Assembly: GCA_037951165.1 (NCBI GenBank)
Contig: JBBDHG010000006.1
Coordinates: forward strand, 992,001 to 1,056,000
DNA length: 64,000 nucleotides
Direction of reading: 5' to 3'
Source of the DNA: Lophius americanus
Taxonomy: Eukaryota > Chordata > Actinopteri > Lophiiformes > Lophiidae
Positions 1 to 13,768 of this stretch are shown here, one piece after another. Position numbers and translations under genes: made by a program. How positions within the stretch are numbered: position 1 is the first letter of the stretch; each line of letters begins with the position of its first letter. Under the pieces are notes generated by a model. It saw nothing but the letters and a program-made list of their open reading frames with translations. It searched no databases and was not told where the DNA came from.

Positions 1-374
1 ACATTAACAAGCCTAATGTTTGACACGTATACAACATGTTTATAACATTAACATGCCTAAAGTTTATGACACGTATACGACACGTTTATAACCTTAACAC
101 GCCTAATGTTTGATACGTATATGACATGTCTATACCATTAACACGCCTAATGTTTGACACATATACCACATGTTTATAACATTAACACGCCTAATGTTTA
201 TGACACGTATATGACATGTTTATAACAGTAACAGGCCTAAGGCTTATGACACGTATACGACATGTCTATAACATTAACACACCTAATGTTTATGACACGT
301 ATACGACCTGTTTATAACATTAAAACGCCTAATGTTTCACATGTATACGACATGTTTATAGCATTAACACGCCT

Positions 375-1196
375 AACGGTTATGACACGTATACGAAACG
401 TTTATAAATTAACACGCCTAAGAATTATAACATTATCACGCCTAATGTTTGACACGTATACGACATTTTCCTAACAATAACACGCCTAATGTTTGACACG
501 TATACGACACGTTTATAACATTAACACGCCTAAGGTTTATAACATTAACACGCCTAATGTATGACACGTATACGTCATTTTCCTAACATTAACATGCCTA
601 ATGTTTATGACACGTATACAACATGTTTTTTAACATCAACACGCCTAATGTTTCACACGTATACGACATGTTTATAGCATTAACACGCCTAACGGTTATG
701 AGACGTATACGACACGTTTATAACATTAACACACCTAAGGCTTATAACATTAACACGCCTAATGTTTGACTCGTATACGACATGTTTATAACATTAACAC
801 GCCTAAGGTTTATGACGCGAATACGACACGTTTATTACATTAACACGCCTAAGGTTTATAACATTATTACGCCTTATGTTTATGACACGTATACGACACG
901 TTTATAACATTAACACGGCTAACGGTTATGACACGTATACGAAACGTTTATAAATTAACACGCCTAAGAATTATAACATTATCACGCCTAATGTTTGACA
1001 CGTATACGACATTTTCCTAACAATAACACGCCTAATGTTTGACACGTATACGACACGTTTATAACATTAACACGCCTAAGATTTATAACATTAACACGCC
1101 TAATGTATGACACGTATACGTCATTTTCCTAACATTAACATGCCTAATGTTTATGACACGTATACAACATGTTTTTTAACATCAACACGCCTAATG
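375..1196 (+). repeat. Internal 546-bp duplication inside the 1521-bp unit
   Basis: The run from AACGGTTATG through CGAAACG, TAAATTAAC, CTAAGAATT and CTAACAATAAC to GTTTTTTAACATC at about 375-650 recurs at about 921-1196. Differences include GCCTAACGG versus GGCTAACGG and AAGGTTTAT versus AAGATTTAT. It is then carried along in each 1521-bp copy. Confidence 0.8.
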
Positions 1197-1546
1197 TTTT
1201 GACAGGTATACGACATGTCTTTAACATTAACACGCCTAATGTTTGACACGTATACGACATGTTTATAACATTAACAAGCCTAATGTTTGACACGTATACA
1301 ACATGTTTATAACATTAACATGCCTAAAGTTTATGACACGTATACGACACGTTTATAACCTTAACACGCCTAATGTTTATGAGACGTATACAATACGTTT
1401 AGAACATTAACACGCCTAAGGTTTATGACGCGTATACAATATTTTTATAACCTTAACACGCCTAATGTTTATGAGACGTATACGACACGTTTCTAACATT
1501 AACACGCCTAAGGCTTATAACATTAACACGCCTAATGTATATGACA

Positions 1547-1554
1547 CGTATACG
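1547..1554. other. Example of the CGTATACG palindrome in half B
   Basis: The 8-bp self-complementary word CGTATACG lies in half B of most full monomers. In the subset reading ACGTATACGTC it extends to a 10-bp palindrome (for example near 566 and 2637). It holds two of the three CpGs of the monomer and is often changed to CGTATATG or CGTATACA. A protein-binding role is only a possibility. Confidence 0.7.
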
Positions 1555-1562
1555 ACACGTTT

Positions 1563-1608
1563 ATAACATTAACACGCCTAATGTTTATGACACGTATATG
1601 ACATGTTT
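1563..1608 (+). repeat. Representative full-length 46-bp monomer (half A + half B)
   Basis: This copy differs from the apparent consensus only by TATATG in place of TATACG. Half A is 1563-1586 and half B is 1587-1608. With a 2-bp gap the halves match at about 15 of 22 positions, with shared starts (AT.ACA), a shared middle (A.ACG) and shared ends (ATGTTT). Half A holds a perfect inverted repeat: AACATTA at 1565-1571, loop ACACGCC, TAATGTT at 1579-1585. That the monomer is an ancient dimer is inference from this internal similarity. Confidence 0.85.
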
Positions 1609-1690
1609 ATAACGTCAACACGCCTAATGTTTGATACGTATATGACATGTCTATACCATTAACACGCCTAATGTTTGACACATATACCAC

Positions 1691-1703
1691 ATGTTTATAA
1701 CAT
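1691..1703. other. Example of the dyad spanning the monomer boundary
   Basis: ATGTT and AACAT flank TAT exactly at the junction between the end of one monomer and the start of the next. The 5-bp arms are perfect. The dyad recurs wherever a unit ending ATGTTT is followed by ATAACAT. It is broken in units ending ACGTTT or followed by AACCTTAAC. Confidence 0.65.
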
Positions 1704-4700
1704 TAACACGCCTAATGTTTATGACACGTATATGACATGTTTATAACAGTAACAGGCCTAAGGCTTATGACACGTATACGACATGTCTATAATATTAACA
1801 CACCTAATGTTTATGACACGTATACGACCTGTTTATAACATTAAAACGCCTAATGTTTCACATGTATACGACATGTTTATAGCATTAACACGCCTAACGG
1901 TTATGACACGTATACGAAACGTTTATAAATTAACACGCCTAAGAATTATAACATTATCACGCCTAATGTTTGACACGTATACGACATTTTCCTAACAATA
2001 ACACGCCTAATGTTTGACACGTATACGACACGTTTATAACATTAACACGCCTAAGGTTTATAACATTAACACGCCTAATGTATGACACGTATACGTCATT
2101 TTCCTAACATTAACATGCCTAATGTTTATGACACGTATACAACATGTTTTTTAACATCAACACGCCTAATGTTTCACACGTATACGACATGTTTATAGCA
2201 TTAACACGCCTAACGGTTATGAGACGTATACGACACGTTTATAACATTAACACACCTAAGGCTTATAACATTAACACGCCTAATGTTTGACTCGTATACG
2301 ACATGTTTATAACATTAACACGCCTAAGGTTTATGACGCGAATACGACACGTTTATTACATTAACACGCCTAAGGTTTATAACATTATTACGCCTTATGT
2401 TTATGACACGTATACGACACGTTTATAACATTAACACGGCTAACGGTTATGACACGTATACGAAACGTTTATAAATTAACACGCCTAAGAATTATAACAT
2501 TATCACGCCTAATGTTTGACACGTATACGACATTTTCCTAACAATAACACGCCTAATGTTTGACACGTATACGACACGTTTATAACATTAACACGCCTAA
2601 GATTTATAACATTAACACGCCTAATGTATGACACGTATACGTCATTTTCCTAACATTAACATGCCTAATGTTTATGACACGTATACAACATGTTTTTTAA
2701 CATCAACACGCCTAATGTTTTGACAGGTATACGACATGTCTTTAACATTAACACGCCTAATGTTTGACACGTATACGACATGTTTATAACATTAACAAGC
2801 CTAATGTTTGACACGTATACAACATGTTTATAACATTAACATGCCTAAAGTTTATGACACGTATACGACACGTTTATAACCTTAACACGCCTAATGTTTA
2901 TGAGACGTATACAATACGTTTAGAACATTAACACGCCTAAGGTTTATGACGCGTATACAATATTTTTATAACCTTAACACGCCTAATGTTTATGAGACGT
3001 ATACGACACGTTTCTAACATTAACACGCCTAAGGCTTATAACATTAACACGCCTAATGTATATGACACGTATACGACACGTTTATAACATTAACACGCCT
3101 AATGTTTATGACACGTATATGACATGTTTATAACGTCAACACGCCTAATGTTTGATACGTATATGACATGTCTATACCATTAACACGCCTAATGTTTGAC
3201 ACATATACCACATGTTTATAACATTAACACGCCTAATGTTTATGACACGTATATGACATGTTTATAACAGTAACAGGCCTAAGGCTTATGACACGTATAC
3301 GACATGTCTATAATATTAACACACCTAATGTTTATGACACGTATACGACCTGTTTATAACATTAAAACGCCTAATGTTTCACATGTATACGACATGTTTA
3401 TAGCATTAACACGCCTAACGGTTATGACACGTATACGAAACGTTTATAAATTAACACGCCTAAGAATTATAACATTATCACGCCTAATGTTTGACACGTA
3501 TACGACATTTTCCTAACAATAACACGCCTAATGTTTGACACGTATACGACACGTTTATAACATTAACACGCCTAAGGTTTATAACATTAACACGCCTAAT
3601 GTATGACACGTATACGTCATTTTCCTAACATTAACATGCCTAATGTTTATGACACGTATACAACATGTTTTTTAACATCAACACGCCTAATGTTTCACAC
3701 GTATACGACATGTTTATAGCATTAACACGCCTAACGGTTATGAGACGTATACGACACGTTTATAACATTAACACACCTAAGGCTTATAACATTAACACGC
3801 CTAATGTTTGACTCGTATACGACATGTTTATAACATTAACACGCCTAAGGTTTATGACGCGAATACGACACGTTTATTACATTAACACGCCTAAGGTTTA
3901 TAACATTATTACGCCTTATGTTTATGACACGTATACGACACGTTTATAACATTAACACGGCTAACGGTTATGACACGTATACGAAACGTTTATAAATTAA
4001 CACGCCTAAGAATTATAACATTATCACGCCTAATGTTTGACACGTATACGACATTTTCCTAACAATAACACGCCTAATGTTTGACACGTATACGACACGT
4101 TTATAACATTAACACGCCTAAGATTTATAACATTAACACGCCTAATGTATGACACGTATACGTCATTTTCCTAACATTAACATGCCTAATGTTTATGACA
4201 CGTATACAACATGTTTTTTAACATCAACACGCCTAATGTTTTGACAGGTATACGACATGTCTTTAACATTAACACGCCTAATGTTTGACACGTATACGAC
4301 ATGTTTATAACATTAACAAGCCTAATGTTTGACACGTATACAACATGTTTATAACATTAACATGTCTAAAGTTTATGACACGTATACGACACGTTTATAA
4401 CCTTAACATGCCTAATGTTTATGAGACGTATACAATACGTTTAGAACATTAACATGCCTAAGGTTTATGACGCGTATACGATATTTTTATAACCTTAACA
4501 CGCCTAATGTTTATGAGACGTATACGACACGTTTCTAACATTAACACGCCTAAGGCTTATAACATTAACACGCCTAATGTATATGACACGTATACGACAC
4601 GTTTATAACATTAACACGCCTAATGTTTATGACACGTATATGACATGTTTATAACATCAACACGCCTAATGTTTGATACGTATATGACATGTCTATACCA

Positions 4701-4805
4701 TTAACACGCCTAATGTTTGAAACATATACCACATGTTTATAACATTAACACGCCTAATGTTTATGACACGTATATGACATGTTTATAACAGTAACAGGCC
4801 TAAGG

Positions 4806-5296
4806 CTTATAACATTAACACGCCTAATGTTTGACACGTATACGACATGTTTATAACATTAACAAGCCTAATGTTTGACACGTATACAACATGTTTATAA
4901 CATTAACATGCCTAAAGTTTATGACACGTATACGACACGTTTATAACCTTAACACGCCTAATGTTTATGAGACGTATACAATACGTTTCTAACATTAACA
5001 CGCCTAAGGCTTATAACATTAACACGCCTAATGTTTGACACGTATACGACATTTTCCTAACATTAACACGCCTAATGTTTATGACACGTATATGACATGT
5101 TTATAACATCAACACGCCTAATATTTGATACGTATATGACATGTCTATACCATTAACACGCCTAATGTTTGACACATATACCACATGTTTATAACATTAA
5201 CACGCCTAATGTTTATGACACGTATATGACATGTTTATAACAGTAACAGGCCTAAGGCTTATAACATTAACAAGCCTAATGTTTGACACGTATACG
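4806..5296 (+). repeat. Transitional satellite between the 1521- and 935-bp blocks
   Basis: Monomers resemble parts of the 1521-bp unit. The AACAAGCC stretch at about 4316 recurs at about 4862, again a 546-bp offset. The CGTATATGAC/CATCAAC run near 4640 recurs near 5090. No period of its own is completed here. No non-satellite sequence. Confidence 0.7.
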
Positions 5297-7166
5297 ACAT
5301 GTTTATAACATTAACACGCCTAATGTTTATGACACGTATACGAGACGTTTATAACATTAACACGCCTAACGGTTATGACACGTATACGAAATGTTTATAA
5401 CATTAACTTGCCTAAGGCTTATAACATTAACACGCCTAAGGCTTATGCCATTAACACGCCTAATGTTTGACATGTATACGACATTTTCCTAACATTAACA
5501 CGCCTAATGTTTATGACACGTATACGACCTGTTTATAACATTAAAACTTCTAACGTTTATGACACGTATACGACATGTTTGTAACATTAACACGCCTAAT
5601 GTTTCACACGTATACGACATGTTTATAGCATTAACACGCCTAACTGTTATGACACGTATACCACACGTTAATAACATTAACACGCCTAAGGCTTATAACA
5701 TTAACACGCCTAATGTTTGACACACACGCATAAGACATTTTCCTAACATTAACACGCCTAATGTTTATGACACGTATATGACATGTTTATAACATCAACA
5801 CGCCTAATGTTTGACACGTATATGACATGTCTATACCATTAACACGCCTAATGTTTGACACATATACCACATGTTTATAAAATTAACACGCCTAATGTTT
5901 ATGACACGTATACGACATGTTTATAACAGTAACAGGCCTAAGGCTTATAACATTAACACGCCTAATGTTTGACACGTATACGACATTTTCCTAACAATAA
6001 CACGCCTAATGTTTGACACGTATACGACACGTTTATAACATTAACACGCCTAAGGTTTATAACATTAACACGCCTAATGTATGACACGTATACGTCATTT
6101 TCCTAACATTAACATGCCTAATGTTTATGACACGTATACAACATGTTTTTTAACATCAACACGCCTAATGATTCACACGTATACGACATGTTTATAGCAT
6201 TAACACGCCTAACGGTTATGAGACGTATACGACATGTTTATAACATTAACACGCCTAATGTTTATGACACGTATACGAGACGTTTATAACATTAACACGC
6301 CTAACGGTTATGACACGTATACGAAATGTTTATAACATTAACTTGCCTAAGGCTTATAACATTAACACGCCTAAGGCTTATGCCATTAACACGCCTAATG
6401 TTTGACATGTATACGACATTTTCCTAACATTAACACGCCTAATGTTTATGACACGTATACGACCTGTTTATAACATTAAAACTTCTAACGTTTATGACAC
6501 GTATACGACATGTTTGTAACATTAACACGCCTAATGTTTCACACGTATACGACATGTTTATAGCATTAACACGCCTAACTGTTATGACACGTATACCACA
6601 CGTTAATAACATTAACACGCCTAAGGCTTATAACATTAACACGCCTAATGTTTGACACACACGCATAAGACATTTTCCTAACATTAACACGCCTAATGTT
6701 TATGACACGTATATGACATGTTTATAACATCAACACGCCTAATGTTTGACACGTATATGACATGTCTATACCATTAACACGCCTAATGTTTGACACATAT
6801 ACCACATGTTTATAAAATTAACACGCCTAATGTTTATGACACGTATACGACATGTTTATAACAGTAACAGGCCTAAGGCTTATAACATTAACACGCCTAA
6901 TGTTTGACACGTATACGACATTTTCCTAACAATAACACGCCTAATGTTTGACACGTATACGACACGTTTATAACATTAACACGCCTAAGGTTTATAACAT
7001 TAACACGCCTAATGTATGACACGTATACGTCATTTTCCTAACATTAACATGCCTAATGTTTATGACACGTATACAACATGTTTTTTAACATCAACACGCC
7101 TAATGATTCACACGTATACGACATGTTTATAGCATTAACACGCCTAACGGTTATGAGACGTATACG
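5297..7166 (+). repeat. HOR block, 935-bp period, two copies
   Basis: AACTTGCC at 5405 and 6340, CACACACGCATAAGAC at 5721 and 6656, and the AACAATAAC run after about 5940 and 6875 are all 935 bp apart. Copies are about 5297-6231 and 6232-7166. The CACACACGCATAAG variant, with an extra ACAC, was seen only in this pair. The related sequence at about 8700 and 10355 reads CACGCATAAG. Confidence 0.88.
5397..5444 (+). repeat. Two tandem 24-bp solo half-units
   Basis: Two consecutive A-type half-units lie at 5397-5420 and 5421-5444, with no B half between them. Both end in CCTAAGGCTT where full monomers have CCTAATGTTT. The first has the variant AACTTGCC. The AAGGCTT class recurs across the window, usually followed directly by the next ATAACATTAAC. 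The 24-bp half therefore behaves as an independent repeat unit. In these copies the TAATGTT arm of the A-half inverted repeat is lost. Confidence 0.85.
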
Positions 7167-7344
7167 ACACGTTTATAACATTAACACACCTAAGGCTTAT
7201 AACATTAACACGCCTAATGTTTGACACGTATACGACATGTTTATAACATTAACACGCCTAAGGTTTGACGCGAATACGACACGTTTATTACATTAACACG
7301 CCTAAGGTTTATAACATTATTACGCCTTATGTTTATGACACGTA
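7167..7344 (+). repeat. Satellite spacer resembling the 1521-bp unit
   Basis: Monomers with AACACACCTAAGGC, GACGCGAATACG and GCCTTATGTT match the order seen at about 730-890 in the 1521-bp unit. One unit here reads GGTTTGACGCG where the left block has GGTTTATGACGCG. Confidence 0.7.
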
Positions 7345-10300
7345 TACGACACGTTTATAACATTAACACGGCTAACGGTTATGACACGTATACGAAACGT
7401 TTATAAATTAACACGCCTAAGAATTATAACATTATCACGCCTAATGTTTAACACGTATACGACATTTTCCTAACAATAACACGCCTAATGTTTGACACGT
7501 ATACGACACGTTTATAACATTAACACGCCTAAGATTTATAACATTAACACGCCTAATGTATGACACGTATACGTCATTTTCCTAACATTAACAAGCCTAA
7601 TGTTTGACACGTATACAACATGTTTATAACATTAACATGCCTAAAGTTTATGACACGTATACGACACGTTTATAACCTTAACATGCCTAATGTTTATGAG
7701 ACGTATACAATACGTTTAGAACATTAACACGCCTAAGGTTTATGACGCGTATACGATATTTTTATAACCTTAACACGCCTAATGTTTATGAGACGTATAC
7801 GACACGTTTCTAACATTAACACGCCTAAGGCTTATAACATTAACACGCCTAATGTATATGACACGTATACGACACGTTTATAACATTAACACGCCTAATG
7901 TTTATGACACGTATATGACATGTTTATAACATCAACACGCCTAATGTTTGATACGTATATGACATGTCTATACCATTAACACGCCTAATGTTTGAAACAT
8001 ATACCACATGTTTATAACATTAACACGCCTAATGTTTATGACACGTATATGACATGTTTATAACAGTAACAGGCCTAAGGCTTATAACATTAACACGCCT
8101 AATGTTTGACACGTATACGACATGTTTATAACATTAACAAGCCTAATGTTTGACACGTATACAACATGTTTATAACATTAACATGCCTAATGTTTATGAG
8201 ACGTATACAATACGTTTCTAACATTAACACGCCTAAGGCTTATAACATTAACACGCCTAATGTTTGACACGTATACGACATTTTCCTAACATTAACACGC
8301 CTAATGTTTATGACACGTATACGAGACGTTTATAACATTAACACGCCTAACGGTTATGACACGTATACGAAATGTTTATAACATTAACACGCCTAAGGCT
8401 TATAACATTAACACGCCTAAGGCTTATAACATTAACACGCCTAATGTTTGACATGTATACGACATTTTCCTAACATTAACACGCCTAATGTTTATGACAC
8501 GTATACGACCTGTTTATAACATTAAAACGCCTAACGTTTATGACACGTATACGACATGTTTGTAACACTAACACGCCTAATGTTTCACACGTATACGACA
8601 TGTTTATAGCATTAACACGCCTAACTGTTATGACACGTATACCACACGTTAATAACATTAACACGCCTAAGGCTTATAACATTAACACGCCTAATGTTTG
8701 ACACGCATAAGACATTTTCCTAACATTAACACGCCTAATGTTTATGACACGTATATGACATGTTTATAACATCAACACGCCTAATGTTTGACACGTATAT
8801 GACATGTCTATACCATTAACACGCCTAATGTTTGACACATATACCACATGTTTATAAAATTAACACGCCTAATGTTTATGACACGTATACGACATGTTTA
8901 TAACAGTAACAGGCCTAAGGCTTATAACATTAACACGCCTAATGTTTGACACGTATACGACATGTTTATAACATTAACACGCCTAATGTTTGACACGTAT
9001 ACGACACGTTTATAACATTAACACGGCTAACGGTTATGACACGTATACGAAACGTTTATAAATTAACACGCCTAAGAATTATAACATTATCACGCCTAAT
9101 GTTTAACACGTATACGACATTTTCCTAACAATAACACGCCTAATGTTTGACACGTATAAGACACGTTTATAACATTAACACGCCTAAGATTTATAACATT
9201 AACACGCCTAATGTATGACACGTATACGTCATTTTCCTAACATTAACAAGCCTAATGTTTGACACGTATACAACATGTTTATAACATTAACATGCCTAAA
9301 GTTTATGACACGTATACGACACGTTTATAACCTTAACATGCCTAATGTTTATGAGACGTATACAATACGTTTAGAACATTAACACGCCTAAGGTTTATGA
9401 CGCGTATACGATATTTTTATAACCTTAACACGCCTAATGTTTATGAGACGTATACGACACGTTTCTAACATTAACACGCCTAAGGCTTATAACATTAACA
9501 CGCCTAATGTATATGACACGTATACGACACGTTTATAACATTAACACGCCTAATGTTTATGACACGTATATGACATGTTTATAACATCAACACGCCTAAT
9601 GTTTGATACGTATATGACATGTCTATACCATTAACACGCCTAATGTTTGAAACATATACCACATGTTTATAACATTAACACGCCTAATGTTTATGACACG
9701 TATATGACATGTTTATAACAGTAACAGGCCTAAGGCTTATAACATTAACACGCCTAATGTTTGACACGTATACGACATGTTTATAACATTAACAAGCCTA
9801 ATGTTTGACACGTATACAACATGTTTATAACATTAACATGCCTAATGTTTATGAGACGTATACAATACGTTTCTAACATTAACACGCCTAAGGCTTATAA
9901 CATTAACACGCCTAATGTTTGACACGTATACGACATTTTCCTAACATTAACACGCCTAATGTTTATGACACGTATACGAGACGTTTATAACATTAACACG
10001 CCTAACGGTTATGACACGTATACGAAATGTTTATAACATTAACACGCCTAAGGCTTATAACATTAACACGCCTAAGGCTTATAACATTAACACGCCTAAT
10101 GTTTGACATGTATACGACATTTTCCTAACATTAACACGCCTAATGTTTATGACACGTATACGACCTGTTTATAACATTAAAACGCCTAACGTTTATGACA
10201 CGTATACGACATGTTTGTAACACTAACACGCCTAATGTTTCACACGTATACGACATGTTTATAGCATTAACACGCCTAACTGTTATGACACGTATACCAC

Positions 10301-10654
10301 ACGTTAATAACATTAACACGCCTAAGGCTTATAACATTAACACGCCTAATGTTTGACACGCATAAGACATTTTCCTAACATTAACACGCCTAATGTTTAT
10401 GACACGTATATGACATGTTTATAACATCAACACGCCTAATGTTTGACACGTATATGACATGTCTATACCATTAACACGCCTAATGTTTGACACATATACC
10501 ACATGTTTATAAAATTAACACGCCTAATGTTTATGACACGTATACGACATGTTTATAACAGTAACAGGCCTAAGGCTTATAACATTAACACGCCTAATGT
10601 TTGACACGTATACGACATGTTTATAACATTAACACGCCTAATGTTTGACACGTA
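7345..10654 (+). repeat. HOR block, 1655-bp period, two copies
   Basis: CACGCATAAGAC at 8701 and 10356, CAGTAACAGGCCTAAGG at about 8905 and 10560, and the AACACGGCTAACGG run at about 7365 and 9020 are spaced by 1655 bp. Copies are about 7345-8999 and 9000-10654. One visible difference is GTATAAGACACG near 9146, against GTATACGACACG in the first copy. The first 750 bp of each unit derives from the 1521-bp type (lineage of its fourth copy). Confidence 0.88.
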
Positions 10655-13600
10655 TACAACATGTTTTTAACATTATAACGCCTAAAGTTTATGACACGTA
10701 TACGAGACGTTTGTAACATTAACACGTTAATGTTTATGACACGTATACGAGACGTTTAAAACATTAACACGCCTAACGGTTATGACACATATACGAAATG
10801 TTTATAACATTAACACGCCTAAGGCTTTTAACATTAACACGCCTAATGTTTGACATGTATACGACATTTTACTAACATTAACACGCCTAATGTTTATGAC
10901 ACGTATACAACATGTTTATTACATTAACACGCCTAATGTTTGACACGTATACGACATGTCTATAACATTAACACGCCTAATGTTTATGACACGTATACGA
11001 CCTGTTTATAACATTAAAACGCCTAACGTTTATGACACGTATACGACAAGTTTGTAACATTAACACGCCTAATGTTTCACACGTATACGACATGTTTATA
11101 GCATTAACACGCCTAACTGTTATGACACGTATACCACACGTTAATAACATTAACACGCCTAAGGCTTATAACATTAAGACGCCTAATTTTTCACACATAT
11201 ACGACATTTTTATAACATTAGCACGCCTAATGTTTATGACACGTATACGACATGTTTATAACATTAACATGCCTAATGTTTGACACATATACCACATGTT
11301 TATAACATTAACACGCCTAATGTTTATGACACGTATTTGACATGTTTATAACAGTAACAGGCCTATGGCTTATAACATTAACACGCATAATGTTTGACAC
11401 GTATACGACATGTTTATAACATTAACACGCCTAATGTTTGACACGTATATAACATATTTGTAACATTAACACGCCTAAAGTTTATGACACGTATACGACA
11501 CGTTTATAACCTTAACACGCCTAATGTTTATGAGACGTATACAATACGTTTATAACATTAACACGCCTAAGGTTTATGACGCGTATACGATATGTTTATA
11601 ACCTTAACACGCCTAATGTTTATAACATTAACACGCCTAATGTTTATGACACGTATGTGACACGTTTATAACATTAACACGCCTCACGGTTATGAGACGT
11701 ATACGACACGTTTATAACATTAAAACGCCTAAGGCTTATAACATTAACACGCCTAATGTTTAACACGTATACAACATGTTTATAACATTAACACGACACG
11801 TTTATAACATTAACACGCCTAAGGCTTATAACATTAACACGCCTAATGTTTGACACGTATACGACATTTTCCTAACATTAACACGCCTAATGTTTATGAC
11901 ACGTATATGACATGTTTATAACATCAACACGCCTAATGTTTGACTCGTATATGACATGTCTATACCATTAACACGCCTAATGTTTGACACATATACCACA
12001 TGTTTATAACATTAACACGCCTAATGTTTATGACACGTATATGACATGTTTATAACAGTAACAGGCCTAAGGCTTATAACATTAACACGCCTAATGTTTG
12101 ACACGTATACAACATGTTTATAACATTAACACGCCTAATGTTTGACACGTATACAACATGTTTCTAACATTATAACGCCTAAAGTTTATGACACGTATAC
12201 GACACGTTTGTAACATTAACACGCCTAATGTTTATGACACGTATACGAAATGTTTATAACATTAACACGCCTAAGGCTTATAACATTAACACGCCTAAGG
12301 CTTATAACATTAACACGCCTAATGTTTGACATGTATACGACATTTTCCTAACATTAACACGCCTAATGTTTATGACACGTATACGACATGTTTATTACAT
12401 TAACATGCCTAATGTTTGACACGTATACGACATGTCTATAACATTAACACGCCTAATGTTTATGACACGTATACGACCTGTTTATAACATTAAAACGCCT
12501 AAGGCTTATAACATTAAGACGCCTAATTTTTCACACGTATACGACATTTTCCTAACATTAGCACGCCTAATGTTTATGACACGTATACGACATGTTTATA
12601 ACATTAACATGCCTAATGTTTGACACATATACCACATGTTTATAAGATTAAAACGGCTAATGTTTATGACACGTATATGACATGTTTATAACAGTAACAG
12701 GCCTATGGCTTATAACATTAACACGCCCAATGTTTGACACGTATATAACATATTTGTAACATTAACACGCCTAAAGTTTATGACGCGTATACGACACGTT
12801 TATAACCTTAACACGCCTAATGTTTATGAGACGTATACGACCTGTATATAACATTAAAACGCCTAACGTTTATGACACGTATACGACATGTTTGTAACAT
12901 TAACACGCCTAACTGTTATGACACTTATACAACACGTTAATAACATTAACAAGTCTAAGGCTTATAACATTAAGACGCCTAATTTTTCACACGTATACGA
13001 CATTTTTATAACATTAACAAGTCTAAGGCTTATAACATTAAGACGCCTAATTTTTCACACGTATACGACATTTTTATAACATTAACATGCCTAATGTTTG
13101 ACACATATACCACATGTTTATAACATTAACACGCCTAATGTGTATGACACGTATATGACATATTTATAACAGTAACAGGCCTATGGCTTATAACATTAAC
13201 ACGGCTAATGTTTGACACGTATACAACATGTTTATAACATTAACACGCCTAATGTTTGACACGTATATAACATATTTGTAACATTAACACGCCTAAAGTT
13301 TATGACACATATACGACACGTTTATGACCTTAACATGCCTAATGTTTATGAGAAGTATACAATACGTTTATAACATTAACACGCCTAAGGTTTCTGACGC
13401 GTATACGATATGTTTATAACCTTAACACGCCTAATGTTTATAACATTAACACGCCTAATGTTTATGACACGTATGCGACACGTTTATAACATTAACACGC
13501 CTAACGGTTATGACACAAATATGAAACGTTTATAACATTAACACGCCTAAGGCTTATAACATTAACACGCCTAATGTTTTTCACGCATAAGACATTTTCC

Positions 13601-13768
13601 TAACATTAACACGCCTAATGTTTATGACACGTATATGACTTGTTTATAACATCAACACGCCTAATGTTTGACACGTATATGACATGTCTATACCATTAAC
13701 ACGCCTAATGTTTGACACATATACCACATGTTTATAAAATTAACACGCCTAATGTTTATGACACGTAC
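10655..13768 (+). repeat. Satellite block F, first of the ~2-kb HOR type
   Basis: This block introduces markers absent further left: AATTTTTCACAC, TAACACGTTAATG, GTATATAACATATTTG, AACACGACACG and GCCTCACGG. Sequence from about 10427 recurs 6673 bp to the right (about 17100 on). From about 13080 on it matches about 21571 on at 8491 bp, because a further 1818-bp unit sits in the right-hand copy. Relative to the right-hand copy it lacks one 46-bp monomer near 12257. It ends at a sharp switch near 13768. Confidence 0.82.

Larger units (their letters stand above)
1..4805 (+). repeat. HOR block, 1521-bp period, about 3.2 copies
   Basis: Marker variants (TAAATTAACACGCC, CTAAGAATT, CTAACAATAAC, GTTTTTTAACATC, GACAGGTATAC) recur at exactly 1521-bp spacing, for example a fixed point at 262, 1783 and 3304. 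Copies 2 and 3 look almost identical. The fourth, partial copy (about 4311-4805) differs by scattered changes (AACATGTC, AACATGCC, GAAACATATACC) that link it to the 1655-bp block further right. Inside each unit, about 375-650 is repeated at about 921-1196 (546-bp offset), so the unit itself arose by an internal duplication. The first copy lacks about 254 bp after position 111. Confidence 0.9.
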
